In this document: positions 1-8,280 of the stretch, piece by piece
How the letters are laid out: every line of letters starts with the position of its first letter
How positions within the stretch are numbered: the first letter of the stretch is position 1
Assembly: GCF_002368195.1 (NCBI RefSeq)
Contig: NZ_AP018178.1
Location: 8,886,645-8,950,644, forward strand
Length of the DNA: 64,000 nucleotides
Direction: 5' to 3'
Source: Calothrix sp. NIES-2100
GTDB lineage: Bacteria > Cyanobacteriota > Cyanobacteriia > Cyanobacteriales > Nostocaceae
Notes under the pieces: model-generated
The model's database searches: none
What the model was told of the DNA's origin: nothing
What the model saw: only the letters and a program-made list of their open reading frames with translations
Made by a program: the position numbers and the translations under genes

Positions 1-3000
1 TTTTCGTTGCATTCTTGGCTGGTACTTTAATGGCATTAGCCTTTCAATTACTGTTAACAAATTTTTCTGTAGCCGCAGGCATTTCATCATGGGATATTGA
101 TGACGATGATGATGACGATCGCTCCGAAAGTTTGGGGCATAAAATTCGCGCCGTAGAATCTAAAATTGGGATTTGGGCATTAATTACCTCGACGATTTCG
201 ATATTTGCTGCTAGTTTTTTAGCAGTTAAACTGAGTTTAATTCAAAGTGCCTTATTTGGAGCCATTATCGGTGTAGTTATCTGGTCTACCTTTTTCTTTT
301 TGGTAGTTTGGTTAGGTTCATCTACAGTAGGTTCCTTAATTGGTTCTCTTGCTAACACCTTTACTTCTGGTTTGCAAACCCTAACTAGTACAGCAACTGC
401 TGGTATCGGTGCAAATTTAGCACAAAAACAAATGGTTTCCACTGCTGAGGAAATCACAGCGGCTGTGCGCCGGGAATTAACTTCAGGTTTTGACCCTGAC
501 AGTATTAAGAATACATTACAGAGTTCCTTAAAGTCTCTGCAAGTACCAAACCTGAATGTCAAAGAAATTGGCAATCAATTTCAGCAGATACTCAAAGATG
601 TCGATTTCCAGGATATTGCTAATAGCGATGCACTCCGCAATGTAAATCGCCAAACCTTTGTGGATTTAATTAGCGATCGCGTAAATTTGTCTAAAGGCGA
701 TATTAATAAAATTGCCGATCAATTAGAAGCTGCTTGGAAACAAGCTTCATCTCGCAAAAATCCCACAGAGCAAGTCATTAATTTGCTCAAATCTGCTACA
801 CCTGAAGAATTGAAATCAGAAAATTTAGGTGAACGACTTCAGCAATTGGTTGGAGTTGGCGGTAGAGGAAATGGTAATGGTAGTAGCAATGGTGGACTCA
901 AGCAAGCTGTGCAATATGGCGTGGGTGCGGCTGTCCCATTGGTATTAGATAGAGTTAATCTCTCTGATATAGATGTGGACAAAATTACCAATCAATTACA
1001 AAAGCTGAAAGACAAAGTTCAAGATATAGACGTTGACAAAATCACCAGCGAACTGCAAAAGTTCACAGATAAAACTAGCGAACAAATCACCGAAAAGTTA
1101 CCAACATCAAACCGCAACAATATTAAAGTAGATGTAGAGGAATACATCTCCAATTCTTTCCCTTGGCATTTTAACCGCCTGACAATCAAAGATGAATTCC
1201 AAGATGTCATCTACGATCCACAAGCAGATCCTGCAACTACTGGCCGAGAGTTGTCAGAAATCAATTCAGAGTATCTTACCAACTTGCTAACAAAGCGAGG
1301 CGATATTAGTGAAGAGAGAGTAAAAGAAATTGCTCAACAGCTAGAAAGTATTCGCCAAGAAGTTTTACAAACGGTCCAACAAGAAACAACAAGAGGAAAA
1401 TGGCAAGATGTGCGGACTCAGATTGAAAATTATCTGCGTTCCACAGGGAAAGAAGAACTCAAACCAGAAAATATTCAGCAGAATTTTTCTGAGTTGCTAG
1501 AAGATCCACAAGCAAGTTTGGAAGATTTAAGACATCGCTTCTCACAATTTGACCGTGAGACATTTGTCCAAGTTCTCCAGCAACGTCAAGACATCAGTGA
1601 AGAGGAAGCTAATAATATTATTAGCCAACTCGAAAGCACTCGTGATTCTGTATTGAATAGTGCTAGAGAATTGCAAGACCAAGCACAAGCTAAAACTGCT
1701 GAACTGCGCCAACGAGTAGAAGAATATCTGCGAAATACTAACAAGGAAGAACTCAATCCTGAAGGTATCAAACGCGATTTTCAAACTTTACTCGAAGACC
1801 CACAAGCAGGAATTGCTGCGTTACGCGATCGCCTTTCCCAATTCGACCGTGATACTTTGGTACAACTGCTCTCTCAGCGTCAAGATTTGAGCGAAGAACA
1901 GATTAATCAAATTATCGATCAGTTAGAAGGTGTACGCGATAACATCTTGCAAGCACCCCAAGTATTAGCAGATAAAGCCAAAGAACAATACGAGCAAACT
2001 AGCGCCAAAATTGCTGAATATCTCCGCAATACTAATCTGGAAGAACTCAACCCTGAAGGTATTCGCCAAGATTTAGAAACCCTACTTTCCGATCCGAAAG
2101 AAGGTGCTGTGGCGTTACGCGATCGCTTATCCCAATTTGATCGTGATACTTTGGTACAACTCCTCAGCCAACGCGGAAACTTGAGCGAAGAACAAGTTAA
2201 TCAGACTATCGATCAAGTCCAAGATGCGATTAATAATATTGTCAAAGCGCCACGACGCTTGGCAAACCGCACCAGCCAACAAGTTGTAGACTTTGGTAAG
2301 AGTCTGGAAAATTACCTGCGTCACACCAATAAAGAAGAACTCAACCCAGACAGTATCAAGCGCGATTTACAATTACTGCTGCAAGATCCACGATTGGGAA
2401 TTGGAAATTTAAGCGATCGCCTATCCAAATTCGACCGTTCAACCATTGTCAGTTTATTATCCCAACGGGAAGATATCTCAGAAGAAGAAGCCAACCGCAT
2501 TGTCGATCAAATCGAGTCTGTGCGCGACACCTTGAGTCAGCAATATCAGCAGATTCAGCAAAAAGTACAATCGGTGCTTGATAGTTCCTTTGGTAAAATT
2601 CGCGAGTATCTCAACTCCCTGGATCGTCCAGAACTTAACTACGAAAACATCAAGCAAGACTTTGCAAAAGTCTTTGACGATCCCCAAGCTGGATTTGAAG
2701 CCTTACGCGATCGCCTCAGCAACTTTGATCGTGATACCCTAGTGGCGCTGATCAGTTCACGCCAGGATATTTCCGAGGAAGACGCTAACCGCATCATCGA
2801 TCAAATCGAAGCAGCGCGAGATAGCGTACTCCAACGCGGCGAACGCATCCAACAGGAAGCGCAAAAACGCATCAAAGCCATCCAACACCAAGCCAAAAAG
2901 CAAGTTGAAGAAACCAAAAAAACCGTCGCCTCTGCTGCTTGGTGGTTATTTGGAACAGCGTTAACTTCTCTGGTTGCGAGTGCGATCGCTGGTGTCATCG

Positions 3001-3032
3001 CCGCCACAGGTGGGTTAAACTTCATCAGCTAA
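1..3032 (+). CDS. Large repeat-containing membrane protein, 5' end outside window
   Basis: The reading frame stays open to base 2 (F-V-A-F-L before the TTG at 15), so the start probably lies upstream. About 1005 residues are visible, numbered from the TTG at 15. The N-terminus has three hydrophobic stretches (about 1-22, 52-76, 80-110) with a run of seven Asp near residue 30. The C-terminus has one more (about 972-1000). Between them lie six copies of a ~95-residue unit at about 376-452, 471-546, 568-645, 666-742, 764-839 and 866-942, plus a half copy near 195-243. The consensus runs YLRNTNKEELNPE, then a DPQAG block, LRDRLSQFDRDTLVQLLSQR, then EE..N.IIDQLE. The unit is helical and charged, so it likely forms an extended cytoplasmic or periplasmic rod tethered at both ends. 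I do not recognise a named family and assign no function. Confidence 0.85.
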   Translation, partial: FVAFLAGTLMALAFQLLLTNFSVAAGISSWDIDDDDDDDRSESLGHKIRAVESKIGIWALITSTISIFAASFLAVKLSLIQSALFGAIIGVVIWSTFFFLVVWLGSSTVGSLIGSLANTFTSGLQTLTSTATAGIGANLAQKQMVSTAEEITAAVRRELTSGFDPDSIKNTLQSSLKSLQVPNLNVKEIGNQFQQILKDVDFQDIANSDALRNVNRQTFVDLISDRVNLSKGDINKIADQLEAAWKQASSRKNPTEQVINLLKSATPEELKSENLGERLQQLVGVGGRGNGNGSSNGGLKQAVQYGVGAAVPLVLDRVNLSDIDVDKITNQLQKLKDKVQDIDVDKITSELQKFTDKTSEQITEKLPTSNRNNIKVDVEEYISNSFPWHFNRLTIKDEFQDVIYDPQADPATTGRELSEINSEYLTNLLTKRGDISEERVKEIAQQLESIRQEVLQTVQQETTRGKWQDVRTQIENYLRSTGKEELKPENIQQNFSELLEDPQASLEDLRHRFSQFDRETFVQVLQQRQDISEEEANNIISQLESTRDSVLNSARELQDQAQAKTAELRQRVEEYLRNTNKEELNPEGIKRDFQTLLEDPQAGIAALRDRLSQFDRDTLVQLLSQRQDLSEEQINQIIDQLEGVRDNILQAPQVLADKAKEQYEQTSAKIAEYLRNTNLEELNPEGIRQDLETLLSDPKEGAVALRDRLSQFDRDTLVQLLSQRGNLSEEQVNQTIDQVQDAINNIVKAPRRLANRTSQQVVDFGKSLENYLRHTNKEELNPDSIKRDLQLLLQDPRLGIGNLSDRLSKFDRSTIVSLLSQREDISEEEANRIVDQIESVRDTLSQQYQQIQQKVQSVLDSSFGKIREYLNSLDRPELNYENIKQDFAKVFDDPQAGFEALRDRLSNFDRDTLVALISSRQDISEEDANRIIDQIEAARDSVLQRGERIQQEAQKRIKAIQHQAKKQVEETKKTVASAAWWLFGTALTSLVASAIAGVIAATGGLNFIS

Positions 3033-3083
3033 AGGTTTGCATATCTATGTAATTCACTTCGCCTAAGTCTGCGGAGTTCATAA

Positions 3084-3140
3084 AACAAAAAATAAGCCTG
3101 CTTCGCCTATATTTCAGGTTGCGAGCAGGCTTATTTTTTC
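3084..3140 (+). terminator. Intrinsic terminator, possibly bidirectional
   Basis: A perfect 12-bp stem (3091-3102 with 3124-3135, AATAAGCCTGCT) closes a 21-nt loop and runs into a T tract at 3133-3139. The left side is A-rich (3084-3092), so the hairpin could also stop minus-strand transcription. It lies about 50 bp after the stop of the large repeat protein. Confidence 0.75.
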
Positions 3141-3179
3141 TAAAGGGGACATCCAATTTTTTAAATACCCAATAAATTT

Positions 3180-3236
3180 GTAGTGCGAGCGTCTCGCGAG
3201 CTGATGTTCATTCATCGAGCAAGATGCTCGCACTAC
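3180..3236. repeat. Dispersed palindromic repeat
   Basis: Perfect 11-bp inverted arms GTAGTGCGAGC (3180-3190) and their complement (3226-3236) enclose a partly symmetrical centre. There is no T tract. It resembles the small intergenic hairpin repeats common in Nostocales genomes. Confidence 0.6.
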
Positions 3237-3684
3237 GGAATATGGGTAATTTATTTTTTGTCAGTCCCAAGATTTAGTTTTATTTAGTTTCAAAATTTAA
3301 TTGATGAGTTTGGGAACCATCATATCTGGCGATCGCAATAATTTTTAACTAAGTTTTGTATAAAAAAGTACATATAACTTCAAGCCAGGTAACTTCATTG
3401 TGACAGTTTTTAAGTTGGTACATGGAGGCTTTTGCGCTGACAAAAATAGCTAAGTAACAATTTCTAACTCTTGTACCTTGGAAGCTTTTCCCTGATGCCA
3501 CAATGCTTGTAGGCTATCTAGTTAAGAAGTGCAGTGTATTGATGTGCGATCGCTATCACAAAGCTATCAGACATATATCACAGGAAATCGCAGTGTTTAT
3601 CACTTAGCTTTGGGTAAAAATAAATAATACTTACAATGAGAATAATCCTCGGTTATTACGTGGCAAGTATGAGGAGTAACTTTT
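3237..3684. other. Intergenic stretch without recognised gene
   Basis: AT-rich non-coding DNA with single HIP1-type sites near 3332 and 3548. I see no convincing ORF, RNA gene or repeat. It presumably carries the promoter of the small gene at 3685. Confidence 0.5.
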
Positions 3685-3837
3685 ATGCTCGAAAAATTAT
3701 TACTGGCCCTTGGCCTCACCTTAAGCCTTAGTCTATTTACAGGTTTGACTGGCGCTGCTCCCAAACAGACAACTGGCAGCATCAACTTACATCCTCATCA
3801 AGTGTTCAAGTTAACCCAAGTTGTTGGTAATCTTTAA
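3685..3837 (+). CDS. Small putative secreted protein, 50 aa
   Basis: This short frame starts at an ATG with a clear ribosome site (GAGGAG at 3671-3676, 8 nt upstream) and ends at TAA. The first ~24 residues form a classic signal peptide: MLEK, then a Leu-rich hydrophobic core, then a small-residue TGAA site before P26. The mature part would be only about 25 residues with two His and no Cys. No family is recognised. The ribosome site plus a coherent signal sequence argue for a real gene. The pentapeptide-repeat gene follows 55-70 bp later, so the two could be cotranscribed. Confidence 0.55.
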   Translation: MLEKLLLALGLTLSLSLFTGLTGAAPKQTTGSINLHPHQVFKLTQVVGNL

Positions 3838-3907
3838 TACTAATTGTGGCGCATAGCTAAGATTATTCATATCATAGGCTGAAGTATAAATTATGGCAGC
3901 AGAGAAT

Positions 3908-4678
3908 ATGAAAAGCCAAATTTTAGCCACAACTCTATTTTTAACAATAATCGGCTTGACAACGAGAGTCGAAGCCGCAAATTCCGAACATATTAGACAA
4001 TTATTAGCGACGAAACAATGTCAGAACTGTGACTTGATAGGCGCTGGTTTAGTATTGGCTGACTTAACTGGAGCCAATTTAAGCGGAGCCAATCTCGCAG
4101 GTGCTAACCTCAGCCGTGCAAACTTGACTGGTGCTGATTTGCGGGGTGCAAACTTGACTGGTGCTAGTTTATTCGGCGTGAACCTCAGCGCGGCTAGACT
4201 CGCTGGTGCAAATTTGGCAAGTACAGACTTAAGAAACTCCTATCTAGTCAATGCAGAATTAACTGGAGTAAACCTGAATAGTACTTATCTTCAGGGTGCA
4301 ATTGGCATACCAGCACAAATTGCCACACCCGAAGAGTTTTATGCTTGGGGTGTAGCAGAAGCACAAAGAGGCAATACACAACAAGCTATTGATTATTTTA
4401 ACCAAGCGATCGCAGCCAAAACCGAATACGCCGAAGCTTACCTAGCCCGTGGTGTCGCCCGTTACCAAGTATTAGATAGACCAGGTGCATTCAAAGATGC
4501 GGAGATTGCAGCCAAAATCTTTACAGAGCAAAAAAATGCTCCTGGTATCCAAACAGCGCAAGCATTTATTAAAGAACTACAAACACCCCCAGATGGTAAA
4601 GTGAATGTTGGCAAACCCAGCTTTTTTGACTTTGTAGGTAGTCTTGGTTCGGTCTTATTACAGTTCTTTCCCTTTTAG
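3908..4678 (+). CDS. Exported pentapeptide-repeat protein with TPR domain
   Basis: I chose the ATG at 3908 because MKSQILATTLFLTIIGL followed by VEA-A is a good signal peptide; an upstream ATG at 3893 adds only MAAEN. After export the protein has a Cys pair (KQCQNC), then about fifteen A(D/N)LxG pentapeptides (roughly residues 40-130), which build a right-handed beta helix. After that come one or two TPR-like helix pairs (EEFYAWGVAEAQRGNTQQAIDYF... and AEAYLARGVARY, about 142-205). The tail is hydrophobic (VGSLGSVLLQFFPF). Pentapeptide/TPR proteins are abundant in cyanobacteria, mostly without known function; the periplasm or thylakoid lumen is likely from the signal peptide. Confidence 0.85.
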   Translation: MKSQILATTLFLTIIGLTTRVEAANSEHIRQLLATKQCQNCDLIGAGLVLADLTGANLSGANLAGANLSRANLTGADLRGANLTGASLFGVNLSAARLAGANLASTDLRNSYLVNAELTGVNLNSTYLQGAIGIPAQIATPEEFYAWGVAEAQRGNTQQAIDYFNQAIAAKTEYAEAYLARGVARYQVLDRPGAFKDAEIAAKIFTEQKNAPGIQTAQAFIKELQTPPDGKVNVGKPSFFDFVGSLGSVLLQFFPF

Positions 4679-4710
4679 GGAAGCAAGACAAGGGAGACAA
4701 GGAGGAAAAA

Positions 4711-4782
4711 TGACTGTTGACTGTTGACGGTTGACGGTTGACTGTTGACTATTGCCTTCTTTACAAATGACAAATGACAAAT
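4711..4782. repeat. STRR heptamer array
   Basis: Tandem heptamers of the type TGACTGT/TGACGGT (4711-4753), then ACAAATG units (4763-4782). The last ATG of the array is the start codon of the next gene. Confidence 0.85.
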
Positions 4783-5401
4783 GCCCCTATCCCTTGAATT
4801 ATGGACAGCAAATCAAGATTTAGCCCAAGCTTGTCTAGAGCATCCTTTTGTGCAAGGCATTGGTAATGGTAGTCTTGAGCCGGAAAAATTTGCTTATTAT
4901 GTCGGACAAGATGCTTTTTTCTTAGAAGCTTTTGCTCGTGCTTACAGCATCGCCGCCGCTAAAGCACCAGACTGGCTAGGATTCACTACATTTCACGCCC
5001 TAGCTGATGGAGTTTTGCAGGAACTAAAGCTACATGAAAGCTATGCTGCGCAATGGGGTGTCAATTTACGTGCTGTAGAACCAGGCGCAGCAACCCGTCG
5101 CTACACTGACTTTTTATTAGCGACTGCTTGGGGTGGGGATGTAGGTTTAACTGCTGCGGCGATGTCTCCATGTATGCGCCTGTATGCTTTTTTGGGAGAA
5201 CAGTTAGCTGTTAATGGTATTCCTAATCATTTATATGCAAATTGGATTGAGACATACAGCAGCGCAGATTTTCAACCTTTGACACAACAATTGGAAAGTT
5301 TAGTTGACAATTACGCTAGCGCCACACCGTTGGTACACTCTACCTATCGTTACGCCATGTTCTGCGAGCGTGACTTTTTTCAAGCTGCATGGATGCTATA
5401 G
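4781..5401 (+). CDS. TenA/thiaminase II family protein
   Basis: This all-helical protein of 206 residues matches TenA, which hydrolyses aminopyrimidines in thiamine salvage. The three residues expected for catalysis are visible: Asp44 (YYVGQDAFFLEAFARAY), Cys131 (SPCMRLYAFLG) and Glu196 (CERDFFQAAW). Tyr and Phe residues that line the pyrimidine pocket are also plausible. The ATG at 4781 is formed by the upstream heptamer repeat and has no ribosome site in front of it. No thiamine gene lies next to it and no TPP riboswitch was seen, so the salvage role rests on family motifs. The TenA-family call is good; the exact substrate is open. Confidence 0.85.
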   Translation: MPLSLELWTANQDLAQACLEHPFVQGIGNGSLEPEKFAYYVGQDAFFLEAFARAYSIAAAKAPDWLGFTTFHALADGVLQELKLHESYAAQWGVNLRAVEPGAATRRYTDFLLATAWGGDVGLTAAAMSPCMRLYAFLGEQLAVNGIPNHLYANWIETYSSADFQPLTQQLESLVDNYASATPLVHSTYRYAMFCERDFFQAAWML

Positions 5402-5434
5402 CCATCGCTCTGTAATTTTGCTTTTTACTCTTAT

Positions 5435-6979
5435 TCAGTCGAGTTTTTCAAATATGAATACTTCAATATTACTACCAAAATTACGCTTTTCTACCTGAGT
5501 CATTTTTTGTCTCATATTGGATATTAATGAATCCTTTGGGTCTACACGAAGACGATTTCTCATCACTAACCAAATTCGCTGAAATTTGTGATTATTGAAT
5601 AATTCATTATTTGATATTTTAGGTAATTGCGTATCTATAAAAATTCGCTCATTTAAAATAGTGGATAGCAGTCCATACTGATTTATTTGCTGAGATGCTG
5701 GGAAATAGTAATTAAATGGCATCTCTATTAAAGTTGGGTATAACACAACTGTATCACCTGATTTTATCGAAGATTGGATATAAGATGCTACTAAATTCCA
5801 AGGTTCTTTATGGGCATATTGGTAATATTGTCCTGTATTAATCATCTGTATACTTAGTAAAGTTGCTAATGATATAGCAATTAATAGTTTTTTGCGAAAA
5901 CTCAAGACACCAGCAGCAATCAGTACAAAAGATGGTATGGTCGTCCAGAGGAAAATTCTCGTAATAAAAATTGGTCGCCAAAGACTGATTAAAAATGCTA
6001 GCAGAATAGTACCAATACCAAAAGTAATTGTTAAATTTATTTTAATTAATTGATGTCGCCAAGACCAAATTCCTAATAATGCTAAACCTAAAAGTATGAG
6101 GAAATAATATTTATTACCATAAAGCGCGATCAAAGTCTTTATCAAAGTGCGTACTGTCGGAGAAGGAATCCAAAATTCCTGAAGAGTAACTACCGTCTGT
6201 CTCAATATTTTTGGTAGCCACCAAAACCAGAGGAGAATAGGGATTAAGTTAGCAACTATCCAATTCAAAAAAAATTGCTTTCTCCAGCAACCAGTTGTTG
6301 CCCACCAAACAAGAGCAATAACATTAGCTAATATAAATAGTAGTAATGCTGTATTGTGGCAATAAAGAGCAAAGGACACACCAATCAAATAGGCCAGCCA
6401 AGCTAAATCAGATGACAAATTGTCAAGTTTACCTTGAATACTAACAGAGCCTTGTAGACTAGAAATGAACCCTTGACCAATTGGTGCGATCGCTTTAGCT
6501 GGATTAGTCAGTAGATATGCTAAACCCGATATTGATAATGTAGCAGCCGCAGTTAGCAGTGCATAGGTTCGTGCTTCTTGACTATATTGAATATTAATCG
6601 CTGAAGTTGCAAGCAGTGCAGATGCAACCAATCCTAGCCAATGACCTCCTAGTATCCGGCCTAGCAAGTATAGGAGTGGTATATTAATTATCCCAATAAT
6701 AGCTGAGAGAGAACGTAATGCTGCTTCTGACTGTCCAAAAACTAGCCAGAAATGTTGAAGCGTATAATAAAGCGGTGGATTTGTTTCTCTGACAGCGTCT
6801 TCACTCCAAAGTTGAGAGAGTGACATTTGTGCAAAGCGTAAAGTAGCTGCTTCATCAAACCATAGAGGTTCTTTTCCTAACTGATGAAAGCGAAGCAATG
6901 CACCTAAAATTGTTATAGCAATAAGCGGAAAATAAGAACTAATACTGTTTTTCACCCACTGACGGTATTCACTCCTCAT
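5435..6979 (-). CDS. GT-C fold glycosyltransferase (PMT_2 / GT39-like)
   Basis: An integral membrane protein of 514 residues with roughly ten to twelve hydrophobic helices. The first luminal loop holds the acidic motif WFDEAAT that GT-C enzymes use to bind the lipid-phosphate sugar donor. NPPLYYTLQHFW and SQEARTY follow, both typical of the PMT_2/ArnT-like group. I chose the ATG at 6979 because GAGGTG lies 8 nt upstream of it; a longer frame from 7018 lacks that support. The substrate is unknown. The stop is only 34 bp from the convergent tenA-like gene. It likely transfers a sugar from a polyprenyl-phosphate donor on the outer side of the plasma membrane. Confidence 0.8.
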   Translation of the reverse strand: MRSEYRQWVKNSISSYFPLIAITILGALLRFHQLGKEPLWFDEAATLRFAQMSLSQLWSEDAVRETNPPLYYTLQHFWLVFGQSEAALRSLSAIIGIINIPLLYLLGRILGGHWLGLVASALLATSAINIQYSQEARTYALLTAAATLSISGLAYLLTNPAKAIAPIGQGFISSLQGSVSIQGKLDNLSSDLAWLAYLIGVSFALYCHNTALLLFILANVIALVWWATTGCWRKQFFLNWIVANLIPILLWFWWLPKILRQTVVTLQEFWIPSPTVRTLIKTLIALYGNKYYFLILLGLALLGIWSWRHQLIKINLTITFGIGTILLAFLISLWRPIFITRIFLWTTIPSFVLIAAGVLSFRKKLLIAISLATLLSIQMINTGQYYQYAHKEPWNLVASYIQSSIKSGDTVVLYPTLIEMPFNYYFPASQQINQYGLLSTILNERIFIDTQLPKISNNELFNNHKFQRIWLVMRNRLRVDPKDSLISNMRQKMTQVEKRNFGSNIEVFIFEKLD

Positions 6980-7110
6980 CGCAATCACCTCAATCTTGGC
7001 AAGAGTAACGCCTGTCAACGAAATTTTTGGCTTGAGTAATGATTAATAGGTCAACTGTGTTTATAGTTTTGAATCAGTACAACTGGTAGATTGTGCGATC
7101 GCCGAGGCTT

Positions 7111-7297
7111 GTTATATTAATGCATCACCCTGCAATTGAGTTGCATCGCCTTGCAATTGAGTTGCATCGCCCTGCAATTGAATTGCATCGCCCTGCAATT
7201 GAGTTGCATCGCTCTGCAATCGAATTGCATCGCCCTGCAATTGAATTGCATCGCCTTGTTATATTAATGCATCGCCCTGCAATTGAATTGCATCGGG
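7111..7297. repeat. 21-bp tandem repeat (minisatellite)
   Basis: About eight units of TTGCATCGCCCTGCAATTGAG/A lie head to tail (for example 7141-7161, 7162-7182, 7183-7203, 7204-7224, 7225-7245). A variant ending TTGTTATATTAA occurs at 7253-7267 and just before the array at 7109-7120, so a larger repeat is superimposed. Each junction TGCAAT-TGA-ATTGCA can form a small hairpin. Both strands read as open heptapeptide repeats, but there is no ribosome site or start, so I treat it as non-coding. Confidence 0.85.
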
Positions 7298-7356
7298 TAA
7301 CAATGCGTAGACGCATTAGCGTTAGCTGCTTGTCGTAGACATCGCATTTCATCCCG

Positions 7357-7566
7357 TAGGGGCGGGGTCTCCCCCATTGGTGTCAACTTAAGTCAAAACG
7401 CATATTCCACAGGCATTTTACCCCACCCCTCAATCCCCTCCCCTTGGCAAGGGGAGGGGATTGAGGGGTGGGGTGACGCGTTGAGTGATGGTAAGCGAGT
7501 GAGTTCAAAATCACGTCTTGGCAAGAGTTTCACGTTAAGTTGACACGTATGGGTCTCCCCGCCCTA
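7357..7566. mobile_element. MITE-like element, copy 1
   Basis: This 210-bp element starts TAGGGGCGGGGTCTCC and ends with an imperfect inverted copy; the arms include GTGTCAACTTAA and are about 32 bp. The centre is a long perfect hairpin: 24-bp arms at 7420-7443 and 7451-7474 around a 7-nt loop. A second copy lies at 40749-40974. There is no coding capacity, so any movement would need a transposase supplied in trans. I see no clear target-site duplication. Confidence 0.75.
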
Positions 7567-7655
7567 GGTCTTTTAATTAATGCTCAAAGGTTTTCCTTCA
7601 TTGAAGGACGCGATACATTTGGGGATATTGATTTTGTGTCATAAATCATCGTCAA

Positions 7656-7677
7656 GGGCGGGGAGACCCCGCCCCTA
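7656..7677. repeat. Short GC-rich palindrome related to the MITE ends
   Basis: GGGCGGGG-AGA-CCCCGCCC followed by CTAC. It looks like two MITE tips joined together, as expected from a deleted copy of the element at 7357-7566. Confidence 0.5.
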
Positions 7678-7767
7678 CAAATGCATTGATTGGCAATGCG
7701 ATGTCTACGACAAGCCGCTTTGCGTCTACGCATCGGCAGGTAATTCGTTGGTGTTGTGCCCTTATAA

Positions 7768-7887
7768 TCGCTTACTGAAGATGAAATGGTTCAACAGAGC
7801 CAATCTGCTCTCGAAGCTTATCATCGCACAGGTTCAGGAGTGGCGCATAACCGCGTGCGTGAATGGGCTGTTTCTCAATTTCAGTAA
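7768..7887 (+). pseudogene. Fragment resembling the C-terminus of a small antitoxin
   Basis: One frame reads SLTEDEMVQQSQSALEAYHR, then TGSGVAHNRVREWAVSQFQ and a TAA at 7885; an in-frame stop lies just upstream of 7768. The ATG at 7786 would give only 33 residues and has no ribosome site. The 'E.M...S..ALE.Y..TG.GV.H..VREW' pattern looks like the tail of short plasmid-type antitoxins common in cyanobacteria. The upstream part appears replaced by repeat DNA. No toxin gene follows. The identification is a guess from sequence character. Confidence 0.3.
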
Positions 7888-7943
7888 TTTTAATTTTTAG
7901 CGGTTATAATTACAGGTGCTTGTTGCTAAAATTTATACGATTC

Positions 7944-8240
7944 ATGAGTGAAGCGAATACTGAATATCAAGCCCTACTTGATGAGATGATTAGAACTGGG
8001 AAACTCAAACCGGAATATAAAGAGATACTCTTAGAAATTGGTGAGATGGGAAACAAGGCTTGTAATTTAGGATTAATTGACGGTCTGAGTTGGCGTGAAG
8101 ATGCTAATAATGTCATTATCGATCAATACGAGATACTGATTCAGCACAATAATTTTTTGTATTTAACCTTCGCTGAAACCCGCGACTATCTGAAGAATTT
8201 AATTGCAGGTGCAGAAATTGAACAGTTAGAGAAAGTTTAA
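7944..8240 (+). CDS. Hypothetical protein, 98 aa
   Basis: I chose the ATG at 7944 (MSEANTEYQALLDEMIRTGK) rather than the upstream frame from 7863, whose extra 27 residues are hydrophobic and run back into repeat DNA. The protein is acidic, without membrane segments or Cys clusters. It is mostly helical, with WREDANNVIIDQYEILIQHN in the middle and an acidic C-terminus. No family is recognised and no strong ribosome site is visible. It is convergent with sufS, with a hairpin between them. Coding character is reasonable, but function is unknown. Confidence 0.55.
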   Translation: MSEANTEYQALLDEMIRTGKLKPEYKEILLEIGEMGNKACNLGLIDGLSWREDANNVIIDQYEILIQHNNFLYLTFAETRDYLKNLIAGAEIEQLEKV

Positions 8241-8250
8241 AATTTGCAGA

Positions 8251-8276
8251 TTAAAAAAGCTGGGCAATGCCCAGCT
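8251..8276 (-). terminator. Intrinsic terminator of the suf operon
   Basis: On the minus strand an 8-bp stem AGCTGGGC/GCCCAGCT (8258-8276, loop of 3) is followed by six T. It sits 5 bp beyond the sufS stop. Confidence 0.85.
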
Positions 8277-8280
8277 GAAA

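Noticed and set aside
4700..4781. TPP riboswitch before the TenA gene.
   Set aside because: The leader is a heptamer array with no conserved thi-box elements.
7121..7297. Tandem repeat considered as a CRISPR array.
   Set aside because: Units are directly adjacent with no unique spacers and no cas gene is present.
7093..7338. Open frames on both strands across the 21-bp repeat (e.g. repeated AIELHRP).
   Set aside because: The frame exists only because the repeat unit is 21 bp; there is no ribosome site and it is open in several frames.
7580..7900. 106-codon plus-strand frame.
   Set aside because: It runs through a MITE-tip hairpin and another dispersed repeat and has no coding character.
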